The notes below the pieces were generated by a model. The model was not told the origin of the DNA, searched no databases, and worked only from the letters and a program-made list of their open reading frames with translations. DNA of 64,000 bases from JBCBTD01 sp039818825. Lineage in GTDB: Bacteria > Pseudomonadota > Alphaproteobacteria > Geminicoccales > Geminicoccaceae. Each line of letters begins with the position of its first letter. The stretch's first letter is position 1. Of the stretch, positions 25,593 to 35,042 are shown one piece after another. The stretch spans positions 1 through 64,000 of the forward strand of contig JBCBTD010000020.1 in assembly GCA_039818825.1 (NCBI GenBank). The letters are read 5' to 3'. The position numbers were made by a program, and so were the translations under genes.

Positions 25593-26803
25593 GAGGCCGA
25601 CTCCTGCCGCTCCCGGGAGAGGAACGCGCGAAAACTGGGCCAGATGTCAGCTTTGCCCTCGATCAACACTGACTGGTAATTGCTCGCGTCGAGCTTCTTG
25701 AAGAGTTCCAACATCGAACTCTCGTAGAAGTGCGAGCCGAGCGGCTTGATCTCGCCGTAGCCGAAGAGGTTGCAGGTCGCGCACAAGTCTTCAGCGGCCT
25801 TCAGAGTTGCGGCGTTGTCGCTCTCGAAATTGTCACCGTCGGAGCAGTGGAACGCGTAGATGTTCCAATGCGTCGGGTGGAACCGGTCGCGGATGATGTC
25901 GAGCGCCTTTTGATAGCCAGACGAGATCATCGTGCCGCCGCTCTCGCCCTTGTGGAAGAACTCCTCCTCGGTGACTTCGCGGGCTTTGCTATGATGAGCC
26001 ACGAAAACCAACTCGACGCGCTCGTAGCGAGTGCGGACGAACTGATACAACAAGAAGAAAAAGCTGCGCGCGAGGTACTTTTTCATCTGATCCATGGATC
26101 CAGAGGTATCCATGATGCAGATGACCACCGCATTACTCTCGGGGCGGGTGTCCTCGATGAGTTTCTTGTAGGTCAGATCGTTGTCGACGAATGGAAAGCG
26201 TGGCCGGTCCGCGTCTGGTTCGGTGGGCTCGGTGGCGACGCCCGCCGCGTCGAGCGTCGACCCTTGGTTGCGTGCCAGCATCCGCTTGATGCGGGCCTTG
26301 GCCGTACGCTTGCGGTCGAGATGGACGCGGACGCCAGCTTTGCGGTAGCCGCGACGCTTGACGGTGCGTTCGTCGATCACGTCCTTGAGGATCCGACGCT
26401 CCATGTCGGGGAGTTCCAGATCCTCGAACATGATGCCGATCAGCTCATCGAGCGTGACGTCGGTTTCGTAGTAATCGACGCCGGGTTGATCGCCAGGCTT
26501 GCCGGGTTCGCCGCCGCCGTCCTTGCGTTCGCCTACGACCTGACCGGGCTGCGTGTCGCCTTGGCCACTGCCGACCCCGCCCTGGTTGTCGCCGAAAACG
26601 AAGCGATACTCCTTCACCCCGCGGATCGGGATCTTGACGATGCGATCCCGGTCGCGACCGATGATGCTCTCCTCGGCGATGACGTCGGCGATGTTCTCGC
26701 GGATCGCCGCCTTGAGCTTCTGGCGATGGCGCTGGCGGTCCCTGGCGGTGCGATCGCTGCGCAGCGCGTCGCCTGAGTTGTGGGGCCGGAAAACCGTGTC
26801 CAT
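25589..26803 (-). CDS. yeaH: YeaH/YhbH family protein (DUF444, VWA-like)
   Basis: About 404 residues. A basic N-terminus and a Gly-rich linker (about 75-110) precede a VWA-like domain with VVICIMDTSGSMDQMKKYLA (MIDAS DTSGS) and VFVAHHSKAREVTEEEFFHK. It works with the PrkA/YeaG kinase in stationary-phase and nitrogen-stress responses in E. coli. The start is uncertain. ATG 26803 gives the cleanest N-terminus but sits 16 bases from an AGGAGG; an in-frame TTG at 26818 sits only one base after it. Confidence 0.92.
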   Translation of the reverse strand: MDTVFRPHNSGDALRSDRTARDRQRHRQKLKAAIRENIADVIAEESIIGRDRDRIVKIPIRGVKEYRFVFGDNQGGVGSGQGDTQPGQVVGERKDGGGEPGKPGDQPGVDYYETDVTLDELIGIMFEDLELPDMERRILKDVIDERTVKRRGYRKAGVRVHLDRKRTAKARIKRMLARNQGSTLDAAGVATEPTEPDADRPRFPFVDNDLTYKKLIEDTRPESNAVVICIMDTSGSMDQMKKYLARSFFFLLYQFVRTRYERVELVFVAHHSKAREVTEEEFFHKGESGGTMISSGYQKALDIIRDRFHPTHWNIYAFHCSDGDNFESDNAATLKAAEDLCATCNLFGYGEIKPLGSHFYESSMLELFKKLDASNYQSVLIEGKADIWPSFRAFLSRERQESAS

Positions 26804-26824
26804 GACGTCCGTCGGCAAGCCTCC

Positions 26825-28759
26825 TCAATCCTTCCAGAGGTGATTGGCGGCGTATTTGAGGATCGTGTCGATGGTTTCCTCGGGATACCCGTCGGCGATC
26901 AGGGTCTCGACCATACGATCGTACCGCTCGCGCTGCTCCTCGTCGCGGGTGCGGGCCTTGGTGATGATCCGGCTAATGTCGCGGACCGAACTCATCAGCT
27001 TCTTCTCGATCGCCTCCTTCAGCGGTTCGTAGGCGACGTAGGACACCGTCTCGCCGCGGCGGGTCGCACGCCACAGGAAGGCGATCACCTCCTGGCGGAA
27101 GCCCTCGGCGGCGGGGCCAATGATGGCGATCTGCTCCTCGATCGACTTCAGGAACGGCTCGTCCGGCTGCAACTCGTCGCCGGTGTGGCCGTCCTTCACC
27201 TTGGTCTTGGTGACGAACGCCTCGGCGTGGTCGAGGTAGCTCTGGAACAGGGTTTCCGCCTGCTCCCGGAACGAGAACACGAACGCCTTGGTGATGTCCT
27301 TCTCGAGCAGGTCGAGATAGGCCTTGTGCAAGGTATCCTGGAGAAACTCCAAGTACTGCTTCTTGACGTCGTCGGCGAGGTCCGCCTCGCGGACCATGTG
27401 GATCATCGCTTCCCGCACCGACAGCGGGTGAATGGCTTCCGGGTTCTGGCTGAGCGCGGCGTCCAACGCCTTCATGATGAACCGGGTCGAGATGCCGAAC
27501 AGGCCCTCGCGCTTGGCGTCGTCCATCAGCTCGGCGACGGCGATCTTTTTCGTGCGACCCTTTTCGACCACCTCGTCGCCGTTGTAGAGCTTGAGCTTGG
27601 TCAACAGATCGCATTTCGCGGTCGGCTCCAGGCGCGACAGGATCGCGAACATCGACGCGATCTCGATGGTATGCGGCGCGATCTTGGCCTGGAAGTTCGA
27701 GCGGTCGATGAACTTCCGATAGATCTTCACCTCTTCGGAGAGCCGGAGATTGTACGGCACTTTCACGACGACGATACGATCGAGAATCGCCTCGTTGGTA
27801 TGGTCGGCCTTGAAGCGCTGCCACTCGGCCTCGTTCGAATGGGCGACGATGCAGGTGTCGACGTAGATCGTGCCATGGCGGCCGGGCGCCGGGATGAACT
27901 TCTCCTGCGTCGCCGTGATCATCGTGTGCAGGTACTCGGTGTCGTTCTTGAACACCTCGATGAACTCGACCATGCCGCGGTTGCCGACGTTGAAAGCGCC
28001 GTTCAGTTCGAGGATGCGCGGGTCGCCCTCGGAGTAGCGATCGAGCTTGGAAATGTCCTCGGAGCCGATCAGCACCGAGGTGTCCTGGTTGTTCGGATCG
28101 ACCGGCGGGACCATGCCGATGCCGCGCTGTCCGCGCTTCGAGAAGGTGATCCGCTTGACCGGCATGTTCTCGTAGGCGCCGTCGAACTCGTTGAGCAGAC
28201 GCCAGCGGCACACCGGGCAGAGGTCGCCTTCGATCTTGACGCCCAACATCTCTTCGAAGGCAGGCCGAAGGTGCCGTGGAATGAGGTGGAGCGGTGACTC
28301 GTACATCGGGCAGCCGTCGATGGCGTAGATCGCTGGCGTTTCCTCGAGCCCCCGCTTCAGGCGCTCGACCAGCGAACTCTTGCCCGATCCAACGGGCCCC
28401 ATGAGGTAAAGGACTTGGCGCGCCTCCTCGCCGCCCATCGCTGCCGCATGGAAGTAGCGCACGATCTTCTCGAGCGTGCGCTCCATGCCGAAGAACTCGT
28501 CCTCGAAGAAGTGGTAGGTCGACGGCACGCGGTCACCGAACAGCCGCCTGAGTCGACTGTCCGCCTCGTCCTCGTGCGTGTCGCAGCCGGGGGCCACCAT
28601 CATCTCGTGCACGCGCCGATGCGCCAGCCAAGCGAGCGACGGTTCGGCTTTCACCAGTTCGAGATACTCGAGGAGGCTACCGTTCCACTGCACCTTCTGG
28701 CGCTCGGCTCGGTCCTTGGCGATCAGTCCCGCGAAATCGGTCGTCGGCGCTTCGGCCAT
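26825..28759 (-). CDS. prkA: PrkA/YeaG family serine protein kinase
   Basis: About 644 residues. An AAA-like ATPase half has Walker A GPVGSGKSSLVERL (about residue 120) and long conserved blocks such as NRGMVEFIEVFKNDTEYL and IVAHSNEAEWQRF. The C-terminal half is the PrkA-specific helical domain. Homologues phosphorylate proteins and are also argued to be AAA+ proteases. ATG 28759 has GAGGA nine bases upstream; an in-frame TTG at 28765 is the alternative. It is first in the prkA-yeaH-spoVR operon, and a dyad at 28866-28883 lies upstream. Confidence 0.94.
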   Translation of the reverse strand: MAEAPTTDFAGLIAKDRAERQKVQWNGSLLEYLELVKAEPSLAWLAHRRVHEMMVAPGCDTHEDEADSRLRRLFGDRVPSTYHFFEDEFFGMERTLEKIVRYFHAAAMGGEEARQVLYLMGPVGSGKSSLVERLKRGLEETPAIYAIDGCPMYESPLHLIPRHLRPAFEEMLGVKIEGDLCPVCRWRLLNEFDGAYENMPVKRITFSKRGQRGIGMVPPVDPNNQDTSVLIGSEDISKLDRYSEGDPRILELNGAFNVGNRGMVEFIEVFKNDTEYLHTMITATQEKFIPAPGRHGTIYVDTCIVAHSNEAEWQRFKADHTNEAILDRIVVVKVPYNLRLSEEVKIYRKFIDRSNFQAKIAPHTIEIASMFAILSRLEPTAKCDLLTKLKLYNGDEVVEKGRTKKIAVAELMDDAKREGLFGISTRFIMKALDAALSQNPEAIHPLSVREAMIHMVREADLADDVKKQYLEFLQDTLHKAYLDLLEKDITKAFVFSFREQAETLFQSYLDHAEAFVTKTKVKDGHTGDELQPDEPFLKSIEEQIAIIGPAAEGFRQEVIAFLWRATRRGETVSYVAYEPLKEAIEKKLMSSVRDISRIITKARTRDEEQRERYDRMVETLIADGYPEETIDTILKYAANHLWKD

Positions 28760-29149
28760 CGGCAACGTTCCTCGTCCTGTCTTTCCATCGTCCCCACAGG
28801 AAGTAGGCCGCTAGGCCCCCGTTTCTTGCTTCTACGAAGTCTACACCAAGGTACTGTCCCTCACACGCGGCATATGCGCCGCGCGCTCGAATCAAGCGCA
28901 GTGCTCACGGTATGTTCACTGTTCGTGTGCCGTCGGCAGAGCGATCGGATGGCGACGCGGCCCGGCGAAGATACCCGCAACCGGTTCGGAGTCCCGACAA
29001 GGCGACTTCATGTCCACCACGGCGCGAAGGATAGCCGAACGCGCGTGCGCTGCACAGAGGCTATGGCAGATCGGCCAGCGCCGTATGCCACCGCAAGGCA
29101 GGCTTCGAAGCCGTGGCTGCCGGCGCACGGGCCGCGCGGACACGGCGCC
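28760..29149. other. Intergenic region upstream of prkA, 390 bases
   Basis: No gene is seen on either strand. The region follows the panE-like gene on the minus strand and should hold the prkA operon promoter. The only strong structure is the dyad at 28866-28883. I found no clear sigma-54 (GG-N10-GC with flanking consensus) or sigma-70 site. Confidence 0.5.
28866..28883. promoter_or_regulatory. Dyad upstream of the prkA operon
   Basis: CGCGGC and GCCGCG form six-base arms around ATATGC, with GCATATGC itself palindromic in the centre. It lies about 107 bases upstream of the prkA ATG, a usual distance for an activator or repressor site. Confidence 0.4.
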
Positions 29150-30118
29150 TCAGGTCCCGGTTGCTGCTCGCAAGCGCACCAAAGCCAGCACCGTGTCGAT
29201 GGTCGACGTCGGCAGGCCGACGACCCGACCGAGTTCTTGGACGGCGCCGACCAGCGCGTCGAGTTCGAGGGGACGGCCGCGTTCCAGGTCCTGGAGCATG
29301 CTCGTCTTGTGGGCACCGACCGAGACGCCGCCGTCGATGCGCTTGTCGACGTCGATCGGAAAACGCACACCCAGCTTCTCGCCGATGGCTCGAGCCTCGA
29401 CCATCATCGCTCGGACGACGGCGCGGGTGCCGGGATCGGTGCCGATGACGTCGAGGGTCGCACGGGTCAGCGCCGAGACCGGATTGAACGACAGATTGCC
29501 CCAAAGCTTGACCCAGATCTCGTCGCGGATCCGCGGCCGGATCGGGGCCTTCAGACCAGCTTCCTGGAGCGCTTTCATCAGCGCCGTCGCCCGCTCGGTG
29601 CGCTCCCCTGAGGGTTCGCCGAGCACGTAACGATCGCCGGCGACATGGGTGACGACGCCCGGTGCGCTGACTTCGGCGGCCGGGTAGACGACGCAGCCAA
29701 GCACCCGCTCGGGACCGATGCGGTCCCACTGCACATCACCGGGGTCCACAGAAGCCAGACGCCGATTCTCGTACCCACCCTCGAGCTTGTAGAAGTACCA
29801 CCAGGGCACGCCATTGACCGCCGTGACGACGCAGGTCTCGGGGCCGAGCAGCGGTTGCATCAGCGGCACGACGTCCGGGACCTGGTGCGCCTTCAACGTC
29901 ACGATGACGTAGTCCTGGGCACCGAGCGTTGCCGGGTCGGCCGACGCGGTGACCTTCACGTTGTGGGTCTCGCCGGCCTCGACCAGGGTCAAACCGTTGG
30001 TCTGCATCGCCTCCAGATGCGGGCCGCGGGCGACGAGGGAGACGGCGGCGCCGGCCTGGGCGAGCTTGGCACCGATGTGGCCGCCGATGGCGCCGGCACC
30101 GTAGACGCAGATCCGCAC
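29150..30118 (-). CDS. 2-dehydropantoate 2-reductase family protein
   Basis: 322 residues. The N-terminal Rossmann motif is CVYGAGAIGGHIGAKL. The catalytic-Lys region is VTLKAHQ, and KLWGNLSFNPVSALTRATL is the C-terminal ApbA/PanE block. The family reduces ketopantoate to pantoate for CoA synthesis, but many paralogues act on other 2-keto acids. It begins with GTG four bases after the acyl-CoA ligase and belongs to the same minus-strand run as the Tct transporter, so a catabolic role is as likely as pantothenate synthesis. Confidence 0.82.
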   Translation of the reverse strand: MRICVYGAGAIGGHIGAKLAQAGAAVSLVARGPHLEAMQTNGLTLVEAGETHNVKVTASADPATLGAQDYVIVTLKAHQVPDVVPLMQPLLGPETCVVTAVNGVPWWYFYKLEGGYENRRLASVDPGDVQWDRIGPERVLGCVVYPAAEVSAPGVVTHVAGDRYVLGEPSGERTERATALMKALQEAGLKAPIRPRIRDEIWVKLWGNLSFNPVSALTRATLDVIGTDPGTRAVVRAMMVEARAIGEKLGVRFPIDVDKRIDGGVSVGAHKTSMLQDLERGRPLELDALVGAVQELGRVVGLPTSTIDTVLALVRLRAATGT

Positions 30119-30122
30119 CGGT

Positions 30123-31655
30123 TCAGAGCCCCAGCTTTTGCGCGAGGCCGATGCGCTGCATCTTGCCGGTCGCGCCCTTCGGGATCTCCTGGAGGATGAC
30201 GATCTTCCGCGGCACTTTGAAGTCCGCCAGGCGTTTGGCCGCGAAATCGCGGATGGCGCGTTCGTCCGCCGTCTGCCCTTCGCGGAGGACCACCGCTGCT
30301 GCCACGTCCTCGCCCAGCTTGTCGTGTGGCATGGCGAAGGTGACGACCTGTTGGATGGCCGGATGGTCCATCAGTACCTCGTCGACTTCCAACGGGCTGA
30401 TCTTCTCGCCACCGCGGTTGATGATCTCCTTCAACCGTCCTGTGATCCGCAAATAGCCCTCGGCGTCGATGATCCCCTGGTCGCCCGTGCGGAACCAGCG
30501 CTGCTCCTGGTGCTCGAAGAACGCTTTGGCGTTGGCGTCGGGGTTGGCCTCGTAGCCTGGTGTCACGTTCGGACCCGAGATCACCACCTCGCCCTCGCCG
30601 CCCTGATCCAGGAAGAACCCCTCCGCCGGATCGGCGATGCGGATGGCGGGCCCCGCCTCGACGCCGACCGAACCCGGCTTGCGGGGCAAGGGCGGCAGCG
30701 GGTTCGACGCCATCTGGTGGGTCGCCTCGGTCATGCCGTAGCTCTCGATCACCGGGCAGCCGAAGGTTTTTTCCAGCGCAATCATGACCTGCGGTGGCAG
30801 GGATGCCGACGAGGAGCGGATGAACCGGAGCTCGGCTCGCGCCAGTGTCTCGGGATTGCGCTCGGCGCGCGAGAGGATGGCTTGGTGCATCGTCGGCACG
30901 GCGGTGAACCAGGTCGGCTTGATGTCGTCGAGCCAAGCGAAGAAACGCAAGGCGTTGAACCCCGGCGTGCAGCAGATCGACGCCCCGGCGGCGAGCGAGC
31001 TCAGGACCGCCGCGATCAAGCCGTGGATGTGAAAGAGCGGCATGACGTTGAGACAGCGGTCAGCCGGCGTCAGTGCCAGCGTATGGCCGATGTGGTTGGC
31101 CGAGGCCGCCAAGTTGCGCTGCGACAGCGGGACGATCTTCGGTCGTGAGGTCGTGCCGGACGTGTGCAGGACGAGCGCGATGTCATCGGCACCCGCGAGG
31201 GCCCCAGAGGCCGTTGCTGGCCCCGCGGCATGCTCGGCCCGAAGCGTGAACGCGCCGGCTGGCCCCCGCGGGTCATGGACGAGACGGACCACTGGCAGCC
31301 CGCGGCGGCGGGCGACCGTCACCGCCGCCCCCTCTTCGTCGGCAGCGGCGATCAGCGCCTTGGCTTGGAGATCCTCCAGGTAGAAGTCGAACTCGTCCTC
31401 GCGATAGGCCGGGTTCAAGGGTGCCGTTGTCGCGCCGCTGCCGACGGCGATGAAGCAGGCCGCCATCTCCGGTCCGTTGGGTAGGACGATCGCGACCCGA
31501 TCGCCCCGGCCGATGCCCATCGCGTTCAAACTGGCGCGGGTCGTTTCGGCGAGCGCCTGGAGACCGCCGAAGTCGAGCCAGGGGCGGTCAGGGGCGCCGA
31601 TCGCGTCGGCATCGGGTCGATGCCCGGCGACGAGTTCGGCAAGGGTCAAGGCCAT
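30123..31655 (-). CDS. AMP-forming acyl-CoA synthetase (oxalyl-CoA synthetase-like)
   Basis: 510 residues, ANL superfamily. VLHTSGTTSRPKIVPLSQ is the P-loop motif (A3), ESYGMTEATHQM the A5 motif, RTGDQG the ATP/ribose motif, and KGATGKMQR holds the C-terminal catalytic Lys. The short length and MTEATHQMASNPLPP resemble the AAE3/oxalate-CoA ligase group. It makes a CoA thioester from a small carboxylate and ATP. Its place between a PanE-like reductase and a carboxylate transporter supports a small-acid substrate; the exact acid is unknown. Confidence 0.85.
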   Translation of the reverse strand: MALTLAELVAGHRPDADAIGAPDRPWLDFGGLQALAETTRASLNAMGIGRGDRVAIVLPNGPEMAACFIAVGSGATTAPLNPAYREDEFDFYLEDLQAKALIAAADEEGAAVTVARRRGLPVVRLVHDPRGPAGAFTLRAEHAAGPATASGALAGADDIALVLHTSGTTSRPKIVPLSQRNLAASANHIGHTLALTPADRCLNVMPLFHIHGLIAAVLSSLAAGASICCTPGFNALRFFAWLDDIKPTWFTAVPTMHQAILSRAERNPETLARAELRFIRSSSASLPPQVMIALEKTFGCPVIESYGMTEATHQMASNPLPPLPRKPGSVGVEAGPAIRIADPAEGFFLDQGGEGEVVISGPNVTPGYEANPDANAKAFFEHQEQRWFRTGDQGIIDAEGYLRITGRLKEIINRGGEKISPLEVDEVLMDHPAIQQVVTFAMPHDKLGEDVAAAVVLREGQTADERAIRDFAAKRLADFKVPRKIVILQEIPKGATGKMQRIGLAQKLGL

Positions 31656-31712
31656 GGGTCAGGGTCCTCTTCAGGGCATTCTTGGTCTCGGGCGGTGCCG
31701 ACAGGGTCGTGG

Positions 31713-33227
31713 CTATGCCGCCGGTTGGGACGTGGCACTGCGTCGGCGCAGCCGCTTCAGGAACGGCAGCGCGAAGCAGACCACCGCGAGCACGACGAAG
31801 GTAGCCGAGAGCGGCCGCTCGATGAAGGTCAGGGGGTCGCCTTGCGCCGAGATCAGCGCTTGGCGGAACGACTTTTCCATGATCGGTCCGAGCACGAGGG
31901 CCAGCACCAGGGGCGCCATCGGGTAGTTGAGCTTCCGCAAGAGGTAGCCGAAGACCCCGAACACCACGATCAGCCAGACGTCGTGCATGTTCTGGTTGGG
32001 GGCGTAGCCGCCGACGATACACAGCGTGAACACGACCGGCACCAGGATGGTGAACGGCATCCGGAGCGCCCAGACGAACAACGGAATCAGCGCCAGGTTG
32101 ACCAGGAGGGCGATGGCGTTGGCGGTGTAGAGGCTGGAGATCAGGCCCCAGACGAAGTCCTGCTGCTCGATGAACAGCATCGGTCCAGGCATCAGTCCCC
32201 ACATCACCATGCCGCCGAGCAGCAGCGCCGTGGTCGGCGAACCCGGGATGCCGAGCGTAAGCATCGGCAGGAGTGAGCCCGTGCTCGCCGCATTGTTCGC
32301 CGTTTCCGGTGCTATCACCCCCTCCACGGCGCCGTTGCCGAACCGCTCCGGGTGCTTCGACGTGGTCCGGGCGATGCCGTACGCCATCAGCGCCGCCGGT
32401 GTCGCGCCCGCAGCCGGCAGGGTGCCGACGAAGAAACCGAGTACCGACCCGGAGCCGAGTGCTTTGATGCTGCGGCCGACCTCGACGATGCCGCGGCCGA
32501 TCTCGCGGAAGGTGACCTTGGCTGCGGTCACCGTCGGCCGGCCGCGTGTCTGCTCCAGCGTCCACAAGATCTCGCCGATACCGTAGATGCCGATCGCCAG
32601 GACGAGAAAGCTGATGCCGTTGTAGAACCCCGGCAGGTCGAAGAAGATCAGGCGCGGCTGGCCCGAGATCAGATCGAGGCCGACGGTGCTGAGCACCAGC
32701 CCGAACGTGATCATCAAAATGGTCTTCAGCACGTCGTCGCCACCGAGGCCGACGAAGGTGGTGAAGGCGAGCAGCACCAGCGCGAATTCCTCGGCCGGGC
32801 CGAACGCCAGGGCGAACTCGGCGAGCGGCTGGGCGAACAGGGTGAACAGCACCACCGACACGGTGCCGCCGACGAACGACGCGGTGGCCGCCGCGACCAG
32901 CGCCAAGCCGGCTTTGCCCTGCAGTGCCATCGGACGGCCGTCGAACGTCGTCGCGACCGCCGTCGAGGCGCCGGGGATGCCCAGCAGGATCGAGCTGATG
33001 GCGCCGCCGTACATCGCGCCATAGTAGAGCGCACAGAGAAAGATGATCGCCGAGGCCGGTGGCACGACGAAGGTCAGCGGCAGCAAGATGGCGACGCCGT
33101 TGATCGAGCCCAGTCCCGGCATCGCGCCGATGAACAAGCCGGCGCTGACCCCGATCACGATCAGAACGACGTTGAGCGGGCTCAGCGAGGTGGCGAACCC
33201 CTCGGCCAGCAAGCCGATGATTTCCAT
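31713..33227 (-). CDS. tctA: Tripartite tricarboxylate transporter, large permease (TctA)
   Basis: 504 residues with about twelve membrane segments. GAMPGLGSINGVAILLPLTF near residue 35 and LGIPGASTAVATTFDG are signature TctA segments; LGIPGSPTTALLLGGMVMWG is the repeat in the second half. It takes up citrate or other carboxylates by cation symport, with TctB and a periplasmic TctC. The TctB gene lies 12 bases upstream. Confidence 0.95.
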   Translation of the reverse strand: MEIIGLLAEGFATSLSPLNVVLIVIGVSAGLFIGAMPGLGSINGVAILLPLTFVVPPASAIIFLCALYYGAMYGGAISSILLGIPGASTAVATTFDGRPMALQGKAGLALVAAATASFVGGTVSVVLFTLFAQPLAEFALAFGPAEEFALVLLAFTTFVGLGGDDVLKTILMITFGLVLSTVGLDLISGQPRLIFFDLPGFYNGISFLVLAIGIYGIGEILWTLEQTRGRPTVTAAKVTFREIGRGIVEVGRSIKALGSGSVLGFFVGTLPAAGATPAALMAYGIARTTSKHPERFGNGAVEGVIAPETANNAASTGSLLPMLTLGIPGSPTTALLLGGMVMWGLMPGPMLFIEQQDFVWGLISSLYTANAIALLVNLALIPLFVWALRMPFTILVPVVFTLCIVGGYAPNQNMHDVWLIVVFGVFGYLLRKLNYPMAPLVLALVLGPIMEKSFRQALISAQGDPLTFIERPLSATFVVLAVVCFALPFLKRLRRRSATSQPAA

Positions 33228-33239
33228 GGACGCCGTTCC

Positions 33240-33734
33240 TCAGAGAAAGATCGCATAGAGCGGATAGAACAACGGCTCGGTCTGACCCTTGGGGAGGAGG
33301 ATCTTCAGCGCCACTTCGAAGAAGAAGAACAGCACGATCGGCGTCGCCACCGTCAGGATGATCGTGATCATCCAGCGGTGATCACCCAACACGCGCATGT
33401 AGAAGAGCATGAAGAGCGGCACCGCCACGTAGGTGCCGACGACGTGGATCGCCGCGACGGTGACCGCCAGGGCGGCACAGACCAGGATGAGACGGCGCCA
33501 GCTGTGCTGCAGGAGAAACGCGCCGCCATTGCCGAGTGCACGCCAGCCGCGGAACTCGCGGACGAAGATCGCCGCCGCGCAGCCGAACATGACCACCGAG
33601 AGCCAGAACGGGAACGCGCCGCCGCCGGGTCCCGAGCCTTCGACCCAGCCGATCGGCAGGACCGTGGCGTGGATCATGAACCAAACCGACAGCGCCATCA
33701 GGCAAGCCGCCGTCATCCACTCCGCGGTGCGCAT
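33240..33734 (-). CDS. tctB: Tripartite tricarboxylate transporter, small permease (TctB)
   Basis: A 164-residue membrane protein with four hydrophobic segments. The family feature is the first periplasmic loop GWVEGSGPGGGAFPFWLSV, followed by paired C-terminal helices (WMITIILTVATPIVLFFFFE). It pairs with TctA. Confidence 0.9.
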   Translation of the reverse strand: MRTAEWMTAACLMALSVWFMIHATVLPIGWVEGSGPGGGAFPFWLSVVMFGCAAAIFVREFRGWRALGNGGAFLLQHSWRRLILVCAALAVTVAAIHVVGTYVAVPLFMLFYMRVLGDHRWMITIILTVATPIVLFFFFEVALKILLPKGQTEPLFYPLYAIFL

Positions 33735-33822
33735 CGCCGAGCCCTACCGGTTCGTTGACTGAGATCGAAGCGTTGACCGGAGCGGCGTGCGAAGGCCGCC
33801 CCGGCGCATCGGAACCGGCGGC

Positions 33823-34797
33823 TCAGCCGCTCAGTTCGCCGAGCGAGCCCAGCAGCTCGCGGTGCTTTTCGCGTTCTTCGAGGAAGTAGGTCATCAGCTC
33901 GTCGCCCGTGAGGAAGTCGGTCAAGAGCGCCTTCTCCTGGGCGTAGGTCTGCCACTCGTCCGAATCGTTCAGCGCGGTGAACAGAGCGATGTAGTAGTCG
34001 CGGGCCTCGGGCGGCATGTCGGCGGGGCCGACGAAGCTCCGCTGCATGGTGTAGACGAGGTCGTGGCCCAACTCGGTCATCGTCGGCACGTCGGGCAGCG
34101 CATCCAGTCGCTCGACGGTGAAGGTGGCGATCGGCACGACCCGGCCGGCCTCGTAGAAGCCAAGCGCCTCCGACGGATTGTTGACCGACGATTCGATGTG
34201 ACCGCCGACGAGGTTCTTCGCGACCTCACCGCCGCCACCGAACGGGACGTAGGTCATGTCGAGGTCGAAGGTCTGCTCGAGCAATGCGGTGATCAGACTA
34301 TCCTCCTGACCGCTGCCGGTGCCGCCCATGCGCCACTCGGGCCCGGCTTCGCGTACCGCGGCGACGTACTCGTCAAGGGTGGTGATGCCGCTGTCGGCGT
34401 TGACCCAGAGCACGAACGTATCCACGGCCATGCGCGCCAGCGGCGTGAACTCGGCGATGTCGACGCCGATCTCGGTGCGCAGCGGTGTGGTGTAGAGGCT
34501 GTTGAGCGTCGCCATCACGATATGCTCGTCGCCGGCCTGGTCCTTGAGGTAGCGCAGGGCTTCAGCGCCCGACCCGCCGCCCTTGTTGACCGGTAGCACC
34601 GGCAGCGAGGCGAGCTCGTTCTGCTGGATGATCGACTGAAACAGCCGGGCGAGGCGATCGGCGCCGCCGCCCTGGCCGGCCATGATCACCATCTCGACGG
34701 GTTTGCTGGGTTGCCAGTCGCTCGCGAGCGCCGGGCCAGAACCCGTCAACACCGCCCCCGCAAGCAACCCAAACACTGCGCCGGCACCGTATCGCAT
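33823..34797 (-). CDS. tctC: Tripartite tricarboxylate transporter substrate-binding protein (TctC/Bug family)
   Basis: 324 residues from ATG 34797, which has GGGAG and a clear signal peptide (GLLAGAVLTGSGPALAS). PSKPVEMVIMAGQGGGADRL is the usual first strand and carboxylate loop of Bug proteins. MTYVPFGGGGEVAKNLVGGH and PDVPTMTEL follow in the usual places. It binds the carboxylate in the periplasm and delivers it to TctAB. It diverges from the glycerate kinase across a 245-base region with a GGGAA/TTCCC dyad. Confidence 0.92.
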   Translation of the reverse strand: MRYGAGAVFGLLAGAVLTGSGPALASDWQPSKPVEMVIMAGQGGGADRLARLFQSIIQQNELASLPVLPVNKGGGSGAEALRYLKDQAGDEHIVMATLNSLYTTPLRTEIGVDIAEFTPLARMAVDTFVLWVNADSGITTLDEYVAAVREAGPEWRMGGTGSGQEDSLITALLEQTFDLDMTYVPFGGGGEVAKNLVGGHIESSVNNPSEALGFYEAGRVVPIATFTVERLDALPDVPTMTELGHDLVYTMQRSFVGPADMPPEARDYYIALFTALNDSDEWQTYAQEKALLTDFLTGDELMTYFLEEREKHRELLGSLGELSG

Positions 34798-34893
34798 AGC
34801 GTTCTCCCTGATCTCGTGGACGCTCAACACCAAAAGGCATATTCAGTGTTCGTCGAGCCACGGCGCTTCGCTGCGCGTCTTTGTGGCCATGTC

Positions 34894-34906
34894 GGGAAGT
34901 GTTCCC
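34894..34906. promoter_or_regulatory. Inverted repeat between tctC and glycerate kinase
   Basis: GGGAAGTGTTCCC has perfect five-base arms with a three-base centre. It sits about 97 bases before tctC and 137 before the kinase, where one regulator could control both sides. Confidence 0.35.
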
Positions 34907-35042
34907 CTGCGACGAATTGTCAACCCTCTGCGCGTGCGCCGACGTGCGGACTCGGCATCACGGCTTGGGCCGGCCGGCCAACCGTTTCAAACGCCAGCGC
35001 TGCCCGCTACGGTCAGGGTTCGACGCGGCGGGGGGACCAGAG

